This document shows positions 51,149-58,703 of a DNA stretch of 64,000 nucleotides, piece by piece (the stretch's first letter is position 1; the number at the start of each line of letters is the position of its first letter). The notes beneath the pieces were generated by a model. That model was not told the origin of the DNA. It worked only from the letters and a program-made list of their open reading frames with translations, and did not search any database. The stretch is from contig JACKCR010000002.1 in NCBI GenBank assembly GCA_020633975.1, positions 2,604,001-2,668,000 on the forward strand, in the 5' to 3' direction. Source of the stretch: Candidatus Eiseniibacteriota bacterium. GTDB lineage: Bacteria; Eisenbacteria; RBG-16-71-46; CAIMUX01. The position numbers and the translations under genes were made by a program.

Positions 51149-51182
51149 CGCAACTCGTCCTTCCTGACCCCGGATAAGTGGG
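51149..51182 (+). promoter_or_regulatory. Shared promoter-like motif, copy 3 (CGCAACTC-N16-GATAAGTGGG)
   Basis: CGCAACTC at 51149-51156 and GATAAGTGGG at 51173-51182, separated by 16 bp, lie about 120 bp upstream of the ATG at 51303. The sequence downstream (GGCCAGAAC, GGTCGGCAG) is also shared with copy 1 at 25177, so the transcript leaders are homologous. Confidence 0.7.
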
Positions 51183-51230
51183 CCAGAACAGGTCGGCAGT
51201 GCTCCGGCCCCCGACCACGAGACACAGAAC

Positions 51231-51249
51231 GCCAGCCCCTTGGGGCGGC
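51231..51249 (+). promoter_or_regulatory. Conserved leader hairpin, copy 2
   Basis: GCCAGCCCCTTGGGGCGGC is a self-complementary stem about 54 nt before ATG 51303. The equivalent copy at 25227 has CCCCGAGGGG at its centre. Confidence 0.55.
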
Positions 51250-51302
51250 ACCGAGAGGAGAGCCAAGAGCCCCTCCCGGACCCTTGAAAGGACGTGACCC
51301 CA

Positions 51303-52511
51303 ATGACGACGATCGGCAACCCCGCAGCGAACTACTCCCTCGGCACCCAGATCAACCGCGCTCTCGACTCCCTCGGCTACCCCGACGCCTTCGGCGACGC
51401 CCTCGGCGCTCTCGTCGACCTCCGCTCCGGCAACGTGGCCGGCGCCTTCCGGAACCTCGTCGACCTCAACAGCGGACTCTCCACCCGTCAGATGGACTCG
51501 ATCTTCGGTGGCGCGCGTCGCCCCGGCTTCGCTCGCGCCTTCGCGCCGCGCTGCGGCTGCACCGGTGGACACCTCCACGCCTACAAGCAGACCTACGCGG
51601 TCCGTGAGCAGGTCGGCAAGCGTGCCCACGTTGGTGAGCGCTACGGCTTCAACTGGGGACCGTTCAAGCTCCAGGGCCGGATCTCCGGTCAGCAGTACGC
51701 CGGCTCCTTCGCCAAGCCGATCAAGCTGGCGGACGGTGACTATCTCTACCGCGGCCGGAAGTACGACAGCATGGGCGACATCTTCCGTGACGCCAAGGAC
51801 GGCCGGATCGACGGTCAGGCCACGACCTACAAGACGCGGACGAAGTTCGCCTGGCACCCGGGCAACGCCTGCGCCCCGCGTCCGTTCTTCCCGCCGTCGT
51901 TCGCCTTCCACCCGGCCATGAACGCGATCGGCGGTGCCGGCGCGGCCCTCGGCAACGCTCTCGGTGGCGGCATCCAGGACATCCTCGGCAAGCTCTTCGG
52001 CGGTGCGAACGGCGCCAACGGTAGCAACGGCACGAACGGCAGCAACGGAAGCAACGGTTCCAACGGCACGAACGGTGTCGGTTCGACGGACTCCGTCCTC
52101 TCCGATCCGAGCCTGTCGCTCGAGGACAAGCTCGCACTCCTGATGGCGAAGCTGACCGAGCACATGGACAAGCAGATCGAGCAGAAGATGAAGGACATCG
52201 AGACGCAGATGACGAACGAGAAGAACGGCGGCGCGAACGGGTCGAACGGCTCGAACGGTGGCGGCGGCATCTTCGGCGGCATCGGCAAGGCGGTGGGCGG
52301 ACTGTTCGGCGGCCTCCTCGGTGGCGGCGGAAGCTCCAGCGCGGGTGGCGCGAACGGATCGAGCAGCCAGAACAGCTCGAACCTCCAGCTCCTCCAGACG
52401 CAGCTCCAGCAGCTCATGCAGAAGCGTCAGCAGATGTTCCAGACCATGTCGAACATCCTGAAGTCGCTCCACGACACCAGCATGAACACCATCCGTCAGC
52501 TCAAGGCGTAG
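51303..52511 (+). CDS. Leaderless Gly/Asn-rich protein, paralogue B
   Basis: 402 residues from ATG 51303 (AAAGGAC upstream); GTG 51294 would add three. Domain order matches 25302-26546: a conserved N-terminal domain (ALDSLGYPDAFGDALGALVDL, AGAFRNLVDLNSGLSTRQMDSI, FARAFAPRCGCTGG, YAVREQVGKRAHVG, FNWGPF, YLYRGRKYDSMGDIFRDAKDG), an Asn-Gly-Ser/Thr linker of tandem N-G-S and N-G-T triplets, SLSLEDKLALLMAKLTEHMD, a Gly stretch, and the same last 46 residues. It has no signal peptide. The Asn-Gly repeat is longer than in paralogue A, so the linker is fast-evolving. Export as a type III-like substrate is inference. Confidence 0.8.
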   Translation: MTTIGNPAANYSLGTQINRALDSLGYPDAFGDALGALVDLRSGNVAGAFRNLVDLNSGLSTRQMDSIFGGARRPGFARAFAPRCGCTGGHLHAYKQTYAVREQVGKRAHVGERYGFNWGPFKLQGRISGQQYAGSFAKPIKLADGDYLYRGRKYDSMGDIFRDAKDGRIDGQATTYKTRTKFAWHPGNACAPRPFFPPSFAFHPAMNAIGGAGAALGNALGGGIQDILGKLFGGANGANGSNGTNGSNGSNGSNGTNGVGSTDSVLSDPSLSLEDKLALLMAKLTEHMDKQIEQKMKDIETQMTNEKNGGANGSNGSNGGGGIFGGIGKAVGGLFGGLLGGGGSSSAGGANGSSSQNSSNLQLLQTQLQQLMQKRQQMFQTMSNILKSLHDTSMNTIRQLKA

Positions 52512-52623
52512 GTTCAGGGAGGGGCCCGGGCCAACGAGACAACAGCCCCCTGCACTGCCTCACCGGCCTGGGCCCCGACCGATTGGACTGCTCACTCTCT
52601 CGACCCCCGACAGAAACAACTCG

Positions 52624-52666
52624 GCGCAAACAGAAAGGGCCGCCCCGGAATCCCGGAGGCGGCCCT
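52624..52666 (-). terminator. Intrinsic terminator for the 52688-52903 gene
   Basis: AGGGCCGCC (52636-52644) and GGCGGCCCT (52658-52666) enclose an inner CCGG/CCGG pairing. Read on the minus strand, the stem is followed by TTTCTGTTT. It may also stop plus-strand transcripts from paralogue B. Confidence 0.75.
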
Positions 52667-52687
52667 CGCATGCTGTACAAAACCGTA

Positions 52688-52903
52688 TCAACGGGAGGGC
52701 GAATCTAGGTCCGGCCCGACCCAGATCACTTCGGTGCGACCACTCTTGCTGGCAGCGAGGAGATCACGAAGGGGCACCCGAACTACAGTCCGACTGCGTC
52801 GGCATTTGAACTCGAGATCGTCGCCGATCAGGCGCGCGAGTAGGGCACCACGACGACTGCGTACTTCGCGTACGGGAACCTGTTCGGGCTTCTGGTGCTC
52901 CAT
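52688..52903 (-). CDS. Small basic protein of unknown function
   Basis: 71 residues from ATG 52903 with a strong ribosome site (GGAGG) upstream and a terminator downstream, so it looks like a real single gene. The centre reads ARLIGDDLEFKCRRSRTVVRVPLRDLLA, with one cysteine and many arginines; no zinc pair or known fold was recognised. It lies between paralogue B and the PrsW-like gene and is transcribed away from the latter. Confidence 0.6.
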   Translation of the reverse strand: MEHQKPEQVPVREVRSRRGALLARLIGDDLEFKCRRSRTVVRVPLRDLLAASKSGRTEVIWVGPDLDSPSR

Positions 52904-53292
52904 CTGACCTCCGATCCTGAGACCGCGTCTCAGTTGGGACCTGGTTCCAACCTAGTCCCGGGCCTACCCGACGCGCAACACATCGAAGCCAAAGCGGACC
53001 TAATCTCGACCACTTGATCGCGATTTTCCAATCCGCACAAGATCGGTACGGATTCGGCGCAAGTACTTGATTTCCAATCTCGATCTACGATCGAGGATAC
53101 GTTCGGGGCGGACCATCGATGGTGAGTGAGCTCGGGACAAGTATTAGAATATCGAATCCATCATGGACGCGCCGGGCCGTCGAGACCGCTTCCGGTGCCC
53201 CCAGCCTTCGAACCAGGTCGCCCAATGCACGCGGCCCTGGAAAGGCGGTCCCGAGAAGCCGAAACCGAATGGGAGGAGGACAATCGCCGCAC
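52904..53292. other. Divergent, locally A/T-richer intergenic region
   Basis: 389 bp between the small basic gene and prsW-like. It has related elements GATTTTCCAATC (53022-53033) and GATTTCCAATC (53070-53080), a CAAGTACTTG palindrome (53062-53071) and CAAGTATTAG near 53137. These are plausible regulator or promoter sites for the two divergent genes. No gene is supported. Confidence 0.4.
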
Positions 53293-54057
53293 ATGGACCC
53301 GACTATGTACGCGACAGGGCTCGGACTCGCGGTTGCGGGTGCCCTGGTCTGGCTCCTCTACTTCGACTCGAAGGATCGGGCCGCCCCCGAACCTCGGCAC
53401 CGACTCCTATCCGCAGTCTTCCTCGGAATCTTGTCGGCCGGCCTCGCGTCCCTGGTCTTCGAGGCCATAGAAGCGATTGGATATCCTGAACCGGGCGGTG
53501 GACCCGTCGTGGGGACCGCGGTCCTCTGCTTCGGCTTCGTGGGCCCGATCGAGGAGCTTTGCAAGGCTCTTCCGTTCGTCCTCTTCGTGCTCCGCTTCCC
53601 CGAGTTCGACGAACCGGTGGACGGAATCATCTACGCCAGTGCGATCGCGATCGGTTTCGCCGCTGCAGAGACGGCACTCTACGTTCCCCACAGCTCGCTT
53701 CCCGATCAGGTCGCTAGGGCGTTTGCGTCCCCCCTCACTCATGCAGTCTTCGCATCAGTGTGGGGATACGGGTTTGCCCACGCGAGGTTCTCGGCCGAGA
53801 CTCCACGTCGCCGAGCATGGTGGCGGGTACTCTCCCTAGCACTGGCAGCGACCGCGCACGGGCTCTACGACTTCGCGATCTTCGCCTTCGACGCCAGCCT
53901 GGCTGCGAGTGGGGTCACCCTCTCCCTGTGGCTCGCGATGCTCTACAAGGTTCGCACACTGACCCGCACCGCAGACCTCCCCGAGAGCGCCGTGGACCCG
54001 GCAGACGTTCTTCCTCGATCGGGGACGGACGGCCGGTCACATCTCGAGAATTCCTGA
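53293..54057 (+). CDS. PrsW-like (M82) intramembrane protease
   Basis: 254 residues from ATG 53293 (GGAGGAGG 13 nt upstream). It has about seven membrane segments. The family motifs are FVGPIEELCKALPFVL (E-E-x-x-K), DGIIYASAIAIGFAAAETALYV (about residue 117 on) and LTHAVFASVWGYGFAHAR, with TAHGLYDFAIF near the end. PrsW enzymes cleave anti-sigma or other membrane regulators. An ECF sigma system lies 16 kb away, but no direct link is shown. Confidence 0.88.
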   Translation: MDPTMYATGLGLAVAGALVWLLYFDSKDRAAPEPRHRLLSAVFLGILSAGLASLVFEAIEAIGYPEPGGGPVVGTAVLCFGFVGPIEELCKALPFVLFVLRFPEFDEPVDGIIYASAIAIGFAAAETALYVPHSSLPDQVARAFASPLTHAVFASVWGYGFAHARFSAETPRRRAWWRVLSLALAATAHGLYDFAIFAFDASLAASGVTLSLWLAMLYKVRTLTRTADLPESAVDPADVLPRSGTDGRSHLENS

Positions 54058-54756
54058 GGGGAAACCCGAAGGAACCCGGCGAGAACTCCCGATACTCCAT
54101 ACCGGGCCAGGTGGGGAGTGCGACAGGCTCCCCGTCTCGATCAAGCGGTGAACTCCTTGGAGACGGAACCGAGAGACTCGTTTCGGACTTCCTTGCCCAG
54201 GCGGGGTAATCACGGACGTCTCGGTGGAGTGAACCAGAGGATGGTGATGAGGGAATCCGGATCCGGACTCGTGCAAACGCACGGAGCCCCTCTCTACGAG
54301 AGGGAGGACCCGGCCAGAAGTTCCTGGTGTTTGGGGGCTCTCCCCCAAGGACTGGGGGCAAGCCCTGAACTTTTTTCCGAGTGGAGCCTAAAGCTGCCGA
54401 GTTTGCGTCCGATATCTACCACTGGATGGCGGAACCAGCCTTCTCAGGCGCCGCAAACGGTGCTCGCCTCCCCAAGGGGAGAGGTGCGCCCGCCATGTGG
54501 CGGTCTCGAGGAAGGCATTCGTCATTCGGGTTCTCGACTACTACGCGGAGTATTGGAGATCCCCACGGTCCGCCGTGAGGTGCTCCGGGATAGGCATATG
54601 AGAGCGCCGCTCTTCCTGCGCTTGTCCAACTCGAAACGCGCATCTGTGGGGCCGCAAGAGACCCCGAGAAGCTGAATCGCAACGGATTGCGCGCCCGGCA
54701 CCAACGATCGGGTCGCAACGGAATTAGGACGCACCGGCAGCAAGGAGTTGGAGAAA
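54058..54756. other. 699-bp interval without a supported protein gene; rich in hairpins, possible structured RNA
   Basis: Open frames here have no conserved look. Several GC-rich stems are visible: CCCCTCTC/AGAGGGAGG (54286-54306), CCCCCAAGGACTGGGGG (54342-54358) followed after 10 nt by a TTTTTT run at 54370-54375, and CTCCCCAAGGGGAG near 54470. The region ends with the ribosome site of the response-regulator gene. A leader RNA, a small RNA gene or decayed sequence are all possible. Confidence 0.35.
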
Positions 54757-55383
54757 ATGAAGTCGAACCCCGTGGTCTATCTCGTAGATGACGAACCCAT
54801 CGCGCGAAAGACCCTTACGCACCTCTTGAGCACCGTTGGAATGCAGGTCGAGGCATTTTCCTCGGCTGCAGATTTCCTCCAGAACGTGGACGTTCAGGCC
54901 AACGGCTGTCTCCTGCTCGACCTCTTCATGCCCAACATCAGTGGGCTCGATCTTCTTCAGATGATGCACGAACGGGGTATCACCCTACCGACCATCTTCG
55001 TCACGGGGCACGGTGACGTCACTACCGCGGTTCGCGCCATGAAAGCGGGTGCGTTCGACTACATCGAAAAGCCGTTCGGCCATCAAGAACTCCTCGACCG
55101 GGTCAACCAGGCGATCGCTCAGGACGCGCGTCAGCGCGGACACATCCGCCTCGTGCGAGATTGGAGCCATCGGCTCTCCACGCTGAGTGACCGCGAGCGA
55201 CAGGTAATGGACATGGTCGTCGCAGGACGAATGAGCAAGGAGATTGCGACCGAGCTCGGCGTCAGCCTCAAGACGATCGAACGTCATCGCTCCCGGATCA
55301 TGGAGAAGGTCCAGGTCGGCAGCGTTGCGGAGTTGGTCCGAGTCGTCATGTCCACGGAGTCAGAACTCGCAATGGTGGCGTGA
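54757..55383 (+). CDS. FixJ/NarL-type response regulator
   Basis: 208 residues from ATG 54757 (AAGGAG upstream). The receiver domain has VVYLVDDEPIARKTL, the phospho-acceptor D55 in GCLLLDLFMPNISG, TGHGDVTTAVRAMKAGAFDYIEKPFG and a C-terminal LuxR/GerE helix-turn-helix (TLSDRERQVMDMVVAGRMSKEIATELGVSLKTIERHRSRIMEK). No sensor kinase is adjacent, so it is an orphan here. Its targets are unknown; the paralogue promoter motif and the chaperone-usher locus are candidate targets by proximity only. Confidence 0.95.
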   Translation: MKSNPVVYLVDDEPIARKTLTHLLSTVGMQVEAFSSAADFLQNVDVQANGCLLLDLFMPNISGLDLLQMMHERGITLPTIFVTGHGDVTTAVRAMKAGAFDYIEKPFGHQELLDRVNQAIAQDARQRGHIRLVRDWSHRLSTLSDRERQVMDMVVAGRMSKEIATELGVSLKTIERHRSRIMEKVQVGSVAELVRVVMSTESELAMVA

Positions 55384-55470
55384 CGATCTAGACGATCCAA
55401 AACGATCTCGACGATCCAGACCGTCGAGACGATCCAGACCTTCGAGACGATCCAGATGATCTAGACGAGC
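55382..55470. repeat. Degenerate 18-20 bp tandem repeat rich in ACGATCC
   Basis: Units read GACGATCTAGACGATCCAAA, ACGATCTCGACGATCCAGA, CCGTCGAGACGATCCAGA, CCTTCGAGACGATCCAGA and a partial last unit. It begins at the response-regulator stop codon and runs into the terminator. GATC and ACGATCC recur in every full unit. Confidence 0.7.
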
Positions 55471-55500
55471 GACCCGATCCGTCGGGTCGCTCATTTTGTT
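55467..55500 (+). terminator. Intrinsic terminator after the response-regulator gene
   Basis: GAGCGACCCGA (55467-55477) pairs perfectly with TCGGGTCGCTC (55482-55492) around a TCCG loop, followed by ATTTTGTT. Confidence 0.9.
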
Positions 55501-55996
55501 CTCCTCCGTCGCGGGCCAACCCTCACCCACCCTGGGGCCATACGCCGAACTTGCCGACAAACCCCGATGGCGACGCGATCTCAGTCCGACGAAACCAAGT
55601 CAGGAAGCCGGACGGGTTTCCACCGCGACTCGCGGAGCAGGTTCGATAGGAGTCGGATCAGTGGCAGGATGGAGGCAAAGTACAACCGCCGTCCCCGGCG
55701 TCCAGCTGGACGTCCGGCACCTGTTATCCGACATAGCCGATCGAGTTCTGCCCCGCGTTCGTCAGCAAGACATCCGCATCGACAGCAGTTCGCGTCCATC
55801 CATCGAAATCGCATCAGGTCGAGACAAAGCACCTCGGCATCGGCATCTCACACACCGCCTGCTCGACTCCAGAAGACGCGAGAGCACACAACCGAACCGA
55901 CACCCGATCGAACGCGTCGCGAAAGAACCCGTCCGGCTCAGAATTCGCAAGCGCACACACCGCACGTTCACGCGCACCACGCTGGGCCGACGCGAG
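55501..55996. other. 496-bp region upstream of the usher-like gene; no gene supported
   Basis: Open frames run through it in two plus frames, including an in-frame extension of the usher-like protein. Composition is Arg/Pro/Ser-heavy with no conserved pattern, and a clear signal peptide starts only at 55997. It probably holds the usher promoter and leader. Confidence 0.4.
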
Positions 55997-58579
55997 ATGA
56001 CGCTCCCCGCGCGACAGGCGACAGTCGTAGCGGTCCTAGTCGCGCTCCTGTCCACGTTGGACTGCACTCTCGTCCGCAACGCAGCGCAGGCGTCTCCTGC
56101 GGGAGTCGGCGAGGCAGGGACACCTCCCCACATCGTCGTCGACGGAGTCGAGATCGCGGCCAGCGAATGCACTCCGTCGTTCGAGGACGGCGAATGGTGG
56201 CTGGTTGCATCCCCAATTGCGACGGCTCTTCACGTCGAGCTCACGTACGACCCAGACCTCTCGTCGGTCTCTGCGTACGATCCGCTGGAGCAGGTCAGCC
56301 GCCGCTACGAGGGGCTCACCGGACAGTTGACCCGCGATGAGACGACCCAGGCATTTCTTCCCGCCGGATTGCTCAGAGGAACGGACGCGAACCACTTGAA
56401 ACTTCCGCTCACCGTCCTCTCCGGCCTACTCGACGTCGAGGTATGGATCAGCCCGCGCGCAGATCAGGTCTCGCTCACGCCGCGCGGAGATGTACGACGG
56501 GTCGGCCGAGAGAGCACGAGCGGCTGGAGGATGCGCGAGGTCGAGTACCGAGCCTACGGCAATCGGTACGGCGACACGGACCGCGGGGACCTCACCGTGG
56601 ACACGCGCTCCGAAAGTGGGCCCCGAGAGTTTCGGACCTCACTTGCAATCCAGGGGTCGAGCTCCACGCCGACGTCCTTCCGTACCGGACGTGGAACGTA
56701 CGGCGACGAGAGCCGACGGATCCAAGCTGGCGACATCGGGACGAGCGGGCTCGCGTGGCAGCGAGTCTCGGGTCGCGGGTTCGACTGGTCAGAGCGGGCT
56801 TCTCGCAGTGGCCGTGTGTTTGGGTCGGCGGCTCAACAGCTCCAGCGGATCGACTCGGAAGCGGGCGATGGAAGGCCCCAGTTCAGGCCATGGGTGCTGA
56901 ACCTCGGCTACAGGCGAGGGGCTCTCGCGGGCAGTCCGGCCGGGAAGTTCTTCGGGCTGGGCGCGAGTTGGATGGAAGCGGCTACGGCGTGGAGCCTGAC
57001 GACGGAGTCGGGAATCGCGCGGCCCGGGTTTCGAACTACAGGACGGGCCGGCGCGACCTATGCGCGCCACGCCGCTGCCGCGTACGGCTGGGAACTGGAC
57101 GCCCTGTTGGAGCCGTCGCGAGCGCTCCAACTCCAGCTTTCCGCCGCAGAGCTGGGCCAAGCGTTCGTCACACCAGGAACCGCGGAGCTCGCAGGATCTG
57201 CGCGACGATCCGTCGGTGTTCTCCTGTCCCCGTTCCAAAGACTGACATTGCGCGCGCATCACTCCTTGCAGCTTCCCGGCCACGACCGAAACGAGAGTGA
57301 CACGACCGGAGACGCGACACCCGAAAGCGGCTCGAGCAGCGACATCGCGAACGGAGATAGCCTGGGCGATTCTCTCGACGTGGTGGCCCCCCTTCTTCCC
57401 GAAGAGGAGGTGCTCGGCCTGGGTTGGAGTCGGTACACGACGGCCGACGCGTCGGCCACGCTCCCGTACGCCGCCCTTCGTTCGTTCGCGGCCGGAGCGT
57501 CTTGGTCCGAACCGAACGGTCGTGAGAAAACGACAGTGCTCTCGACCAGCGCTCGGGGACGGATGCGGTGGCTCGATTGGTTCTGGTACGGGCGCCATCC
57601 CGTCTCCCCGGCCACAGCGAACGTCCTCACGAGTGGGCTCTCGTGGAACGCAAACCGGGTGGGCCGGATTCAGGTCGTCGGGTCCTGGAGTGGCGGGTCG
57701 ATCTCGGGAGGAAGCTGGCTTCTCTCCGCGCGTCCGCTCTTTCACGGCCGCCTCCAAGCCACGATCGGCCAGCTCTGGGCGCACTCGAACACGGGTACCG
57801 ACTTCCGACCGTTCGCGCGTGTCCGGTGGCACATCGCGAGCGGACACACCTTGGATTGCTCCGTCCAAGAATCGGGCAACGCTCTCTCTCTACGCGTCTC
57901 GTTGCGTGGATCGTTCGGGTTCGGTGGTCGGAACTCAGGTACGGAACTGATCGCATCGCCCGCCTACCAACGACACGTCGGTGAAGTGTCCGGCCGACTG
58001 TATCTGGATCACGACATGGACGGCGTCTACGGTCCTGGCGACCGCCCTCTTCGCGGAGTCGTTCTGCGTCTGGATCGAGGACGCCGCACGACTCAGACGG
58101 ACGAAGACGGTAGGTACTTGTTTCTCGACGTCGATGCCGGAGAGCATCAGGTGTCCGTCGATCCAGGCACGATCCGGGCGGACTACGTCCTTCTCGACCC
58201 ACTTCGTCGCGGCATCTTCGCGGCTTCGTTCGAGCGTCGGGTCGTGGACTTCCGGGTCGGCATGAACCGCCGGATCGACGGTGTCGTCTTCTACGATCGG
58301 AACGGCAACGGACGGTGGGACGAAGGCGAGCTCCCGGCCGCAGAGGTTCATCTCGTGCTCGGCCGCGGACAGGACACGCTCACGTATCCCGACGGTAGCT
58401 TCCGCCTCGGTGACGTGCCACCGGGACGCCAGGTCCTCCGTATCGACGACGAATCGATCGATCCGGACTACCGTGGCCCGGGATCGCTCGAGATCCTCGT
58501 TCCGACGGAATCGGATCCTGAGAGAGTGGAGATCGGGTTGCGCCTACGCGACGAGCGAGTGCTGCACCGACGCTTCTAG
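55997..58579 (+). CDS. Usher-like outer-membrane protein with C-terminal SdrD-B-like domains
   Basis: 860 residues from ATG 55997, with signal peptide ATVVAVLVALLSTLDCTLV. Residues about 40-170 (IVVDGVEIAASECTPSFEDGEWWLVASPIATAL) resemble a copper-amine-oxidase-like N-terminal or stalk domain. A long strand-rich region follows (VEYRAYGNRYGDTDRGDLTVDTRS, RIQAGDIGTSGLAWQRVSGRGF) like the barrel of FimD/PapC-type ushers. The last 190 residues hold two SdrD-B/carboxypeptidase-regulatory-like units (GRLYLDHDMDGVYGPGDRPLRGVVLRLDRG, GVVFYDRNGNGRWDEGELPAAEVHLVL) with calcium-loop-like D-x-N-x-D patterns. The tail-to-tail chaperone and subunit genes support the usher call; barrel identity is inferred. 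Confidence 0.65.
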   Translation: MTLPARQATVVAVLVALLSTLDCTLVRNAAQASPAGVGEAGTPPHIVVDGVEIAASECTPSFEDGEWWLVASPIATALHVELTYDPDLSSVSAYDPLEQVSRRYEGLTGQLTRDETTQAFLPAGLLRGTDANHLKLPLTVLSGLLDVEVWISPRADQVSLTPRGDVRRVGRESTSGWRMREVEYRAYGNRYGDTDRGDLTVDTRSESGPREFRTSLAIQGSSSTPTSFRTGRGTYGDESRRIQAGDIGTSGLAWQRVSGRGFDWSERASRSGRVFGSAAQQLQRIDSEAGDGRPQFRPWVLNLGYRRGALAGSPAGKFFGLGASWMEAATAWSLTTESGIARPGFRTTGRAGATYARHAAAAYGWELDALLEPSRALQLQLSAAELGQAFVTPGTAELAGSARRSVGVLLSPFQRLTLRAHHSLQLPGHDRNESDTTGDATPESGSSSDIANGDSLGDSLDVVAPLLPEEEVLGLGWSRYTTADASATLPYAALRSFAAGASWSEPNGREKTTVLSTSARGRMRWLDWFWYGRHPVSPATANVLTSGLSWNANRVGRIQVVGSWSGGSISGGSWLLSARPLFHGRLQATIGQLWAHSNTGTDFRPFARVRWHIASGHTLDCSVQESGNALSLRVSLRGSFGFGGRNSGTELIASPAYQRHVGEVSGRLYLDHDMDGVYGPGDRPLRGVVLRLDRGRRTTQTDEDGRYLFLDVDAGEHQVSVDPGTIRADYVLLDPLRRGIFAASFERRVVDFRVGMNRRIDGVVFYDRNGNGRWDEGELPAAEVHLVLGRGQDTLTYPDGSFRLGDVPPGRQVLRIDDESIDPDYRGPGSLEILVPTESDPERVEIGLRLRDERVLHRRF

Positions 58580-58703
58580 ATCGACGGAACGACGTCCGTC
58601 GCGCCGGTTGCACCGGGTTGCTCGAAGATTCCGAGTGAAGCCGGGGAACCGCGCCCGACTCGCACCGCATCGAGTCGCAGTACCTCGAACGTCGAGCACG
58701 AGG

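Noticed and set aside
48508-52511. A complete type III secretion locus
   Set aside because: Only a chaperone-like gene and candidate clients are present; no export apparatus, ATPase, secretin or needle gene is in the window.
54118-54675. 185-codon plus-strand frame in the hairpin-rich gap
   Set aside because: No conserved motif, many prolines and arginines, and strong stems across it; structured RNA or non-coding DNA explains it better.
55382-55470. Tandem repeat as a CRISPR array
   Set aside because: Units are 18-20 bp, contiguous and degenerate, with no unique spacers and no cas genes nearby.
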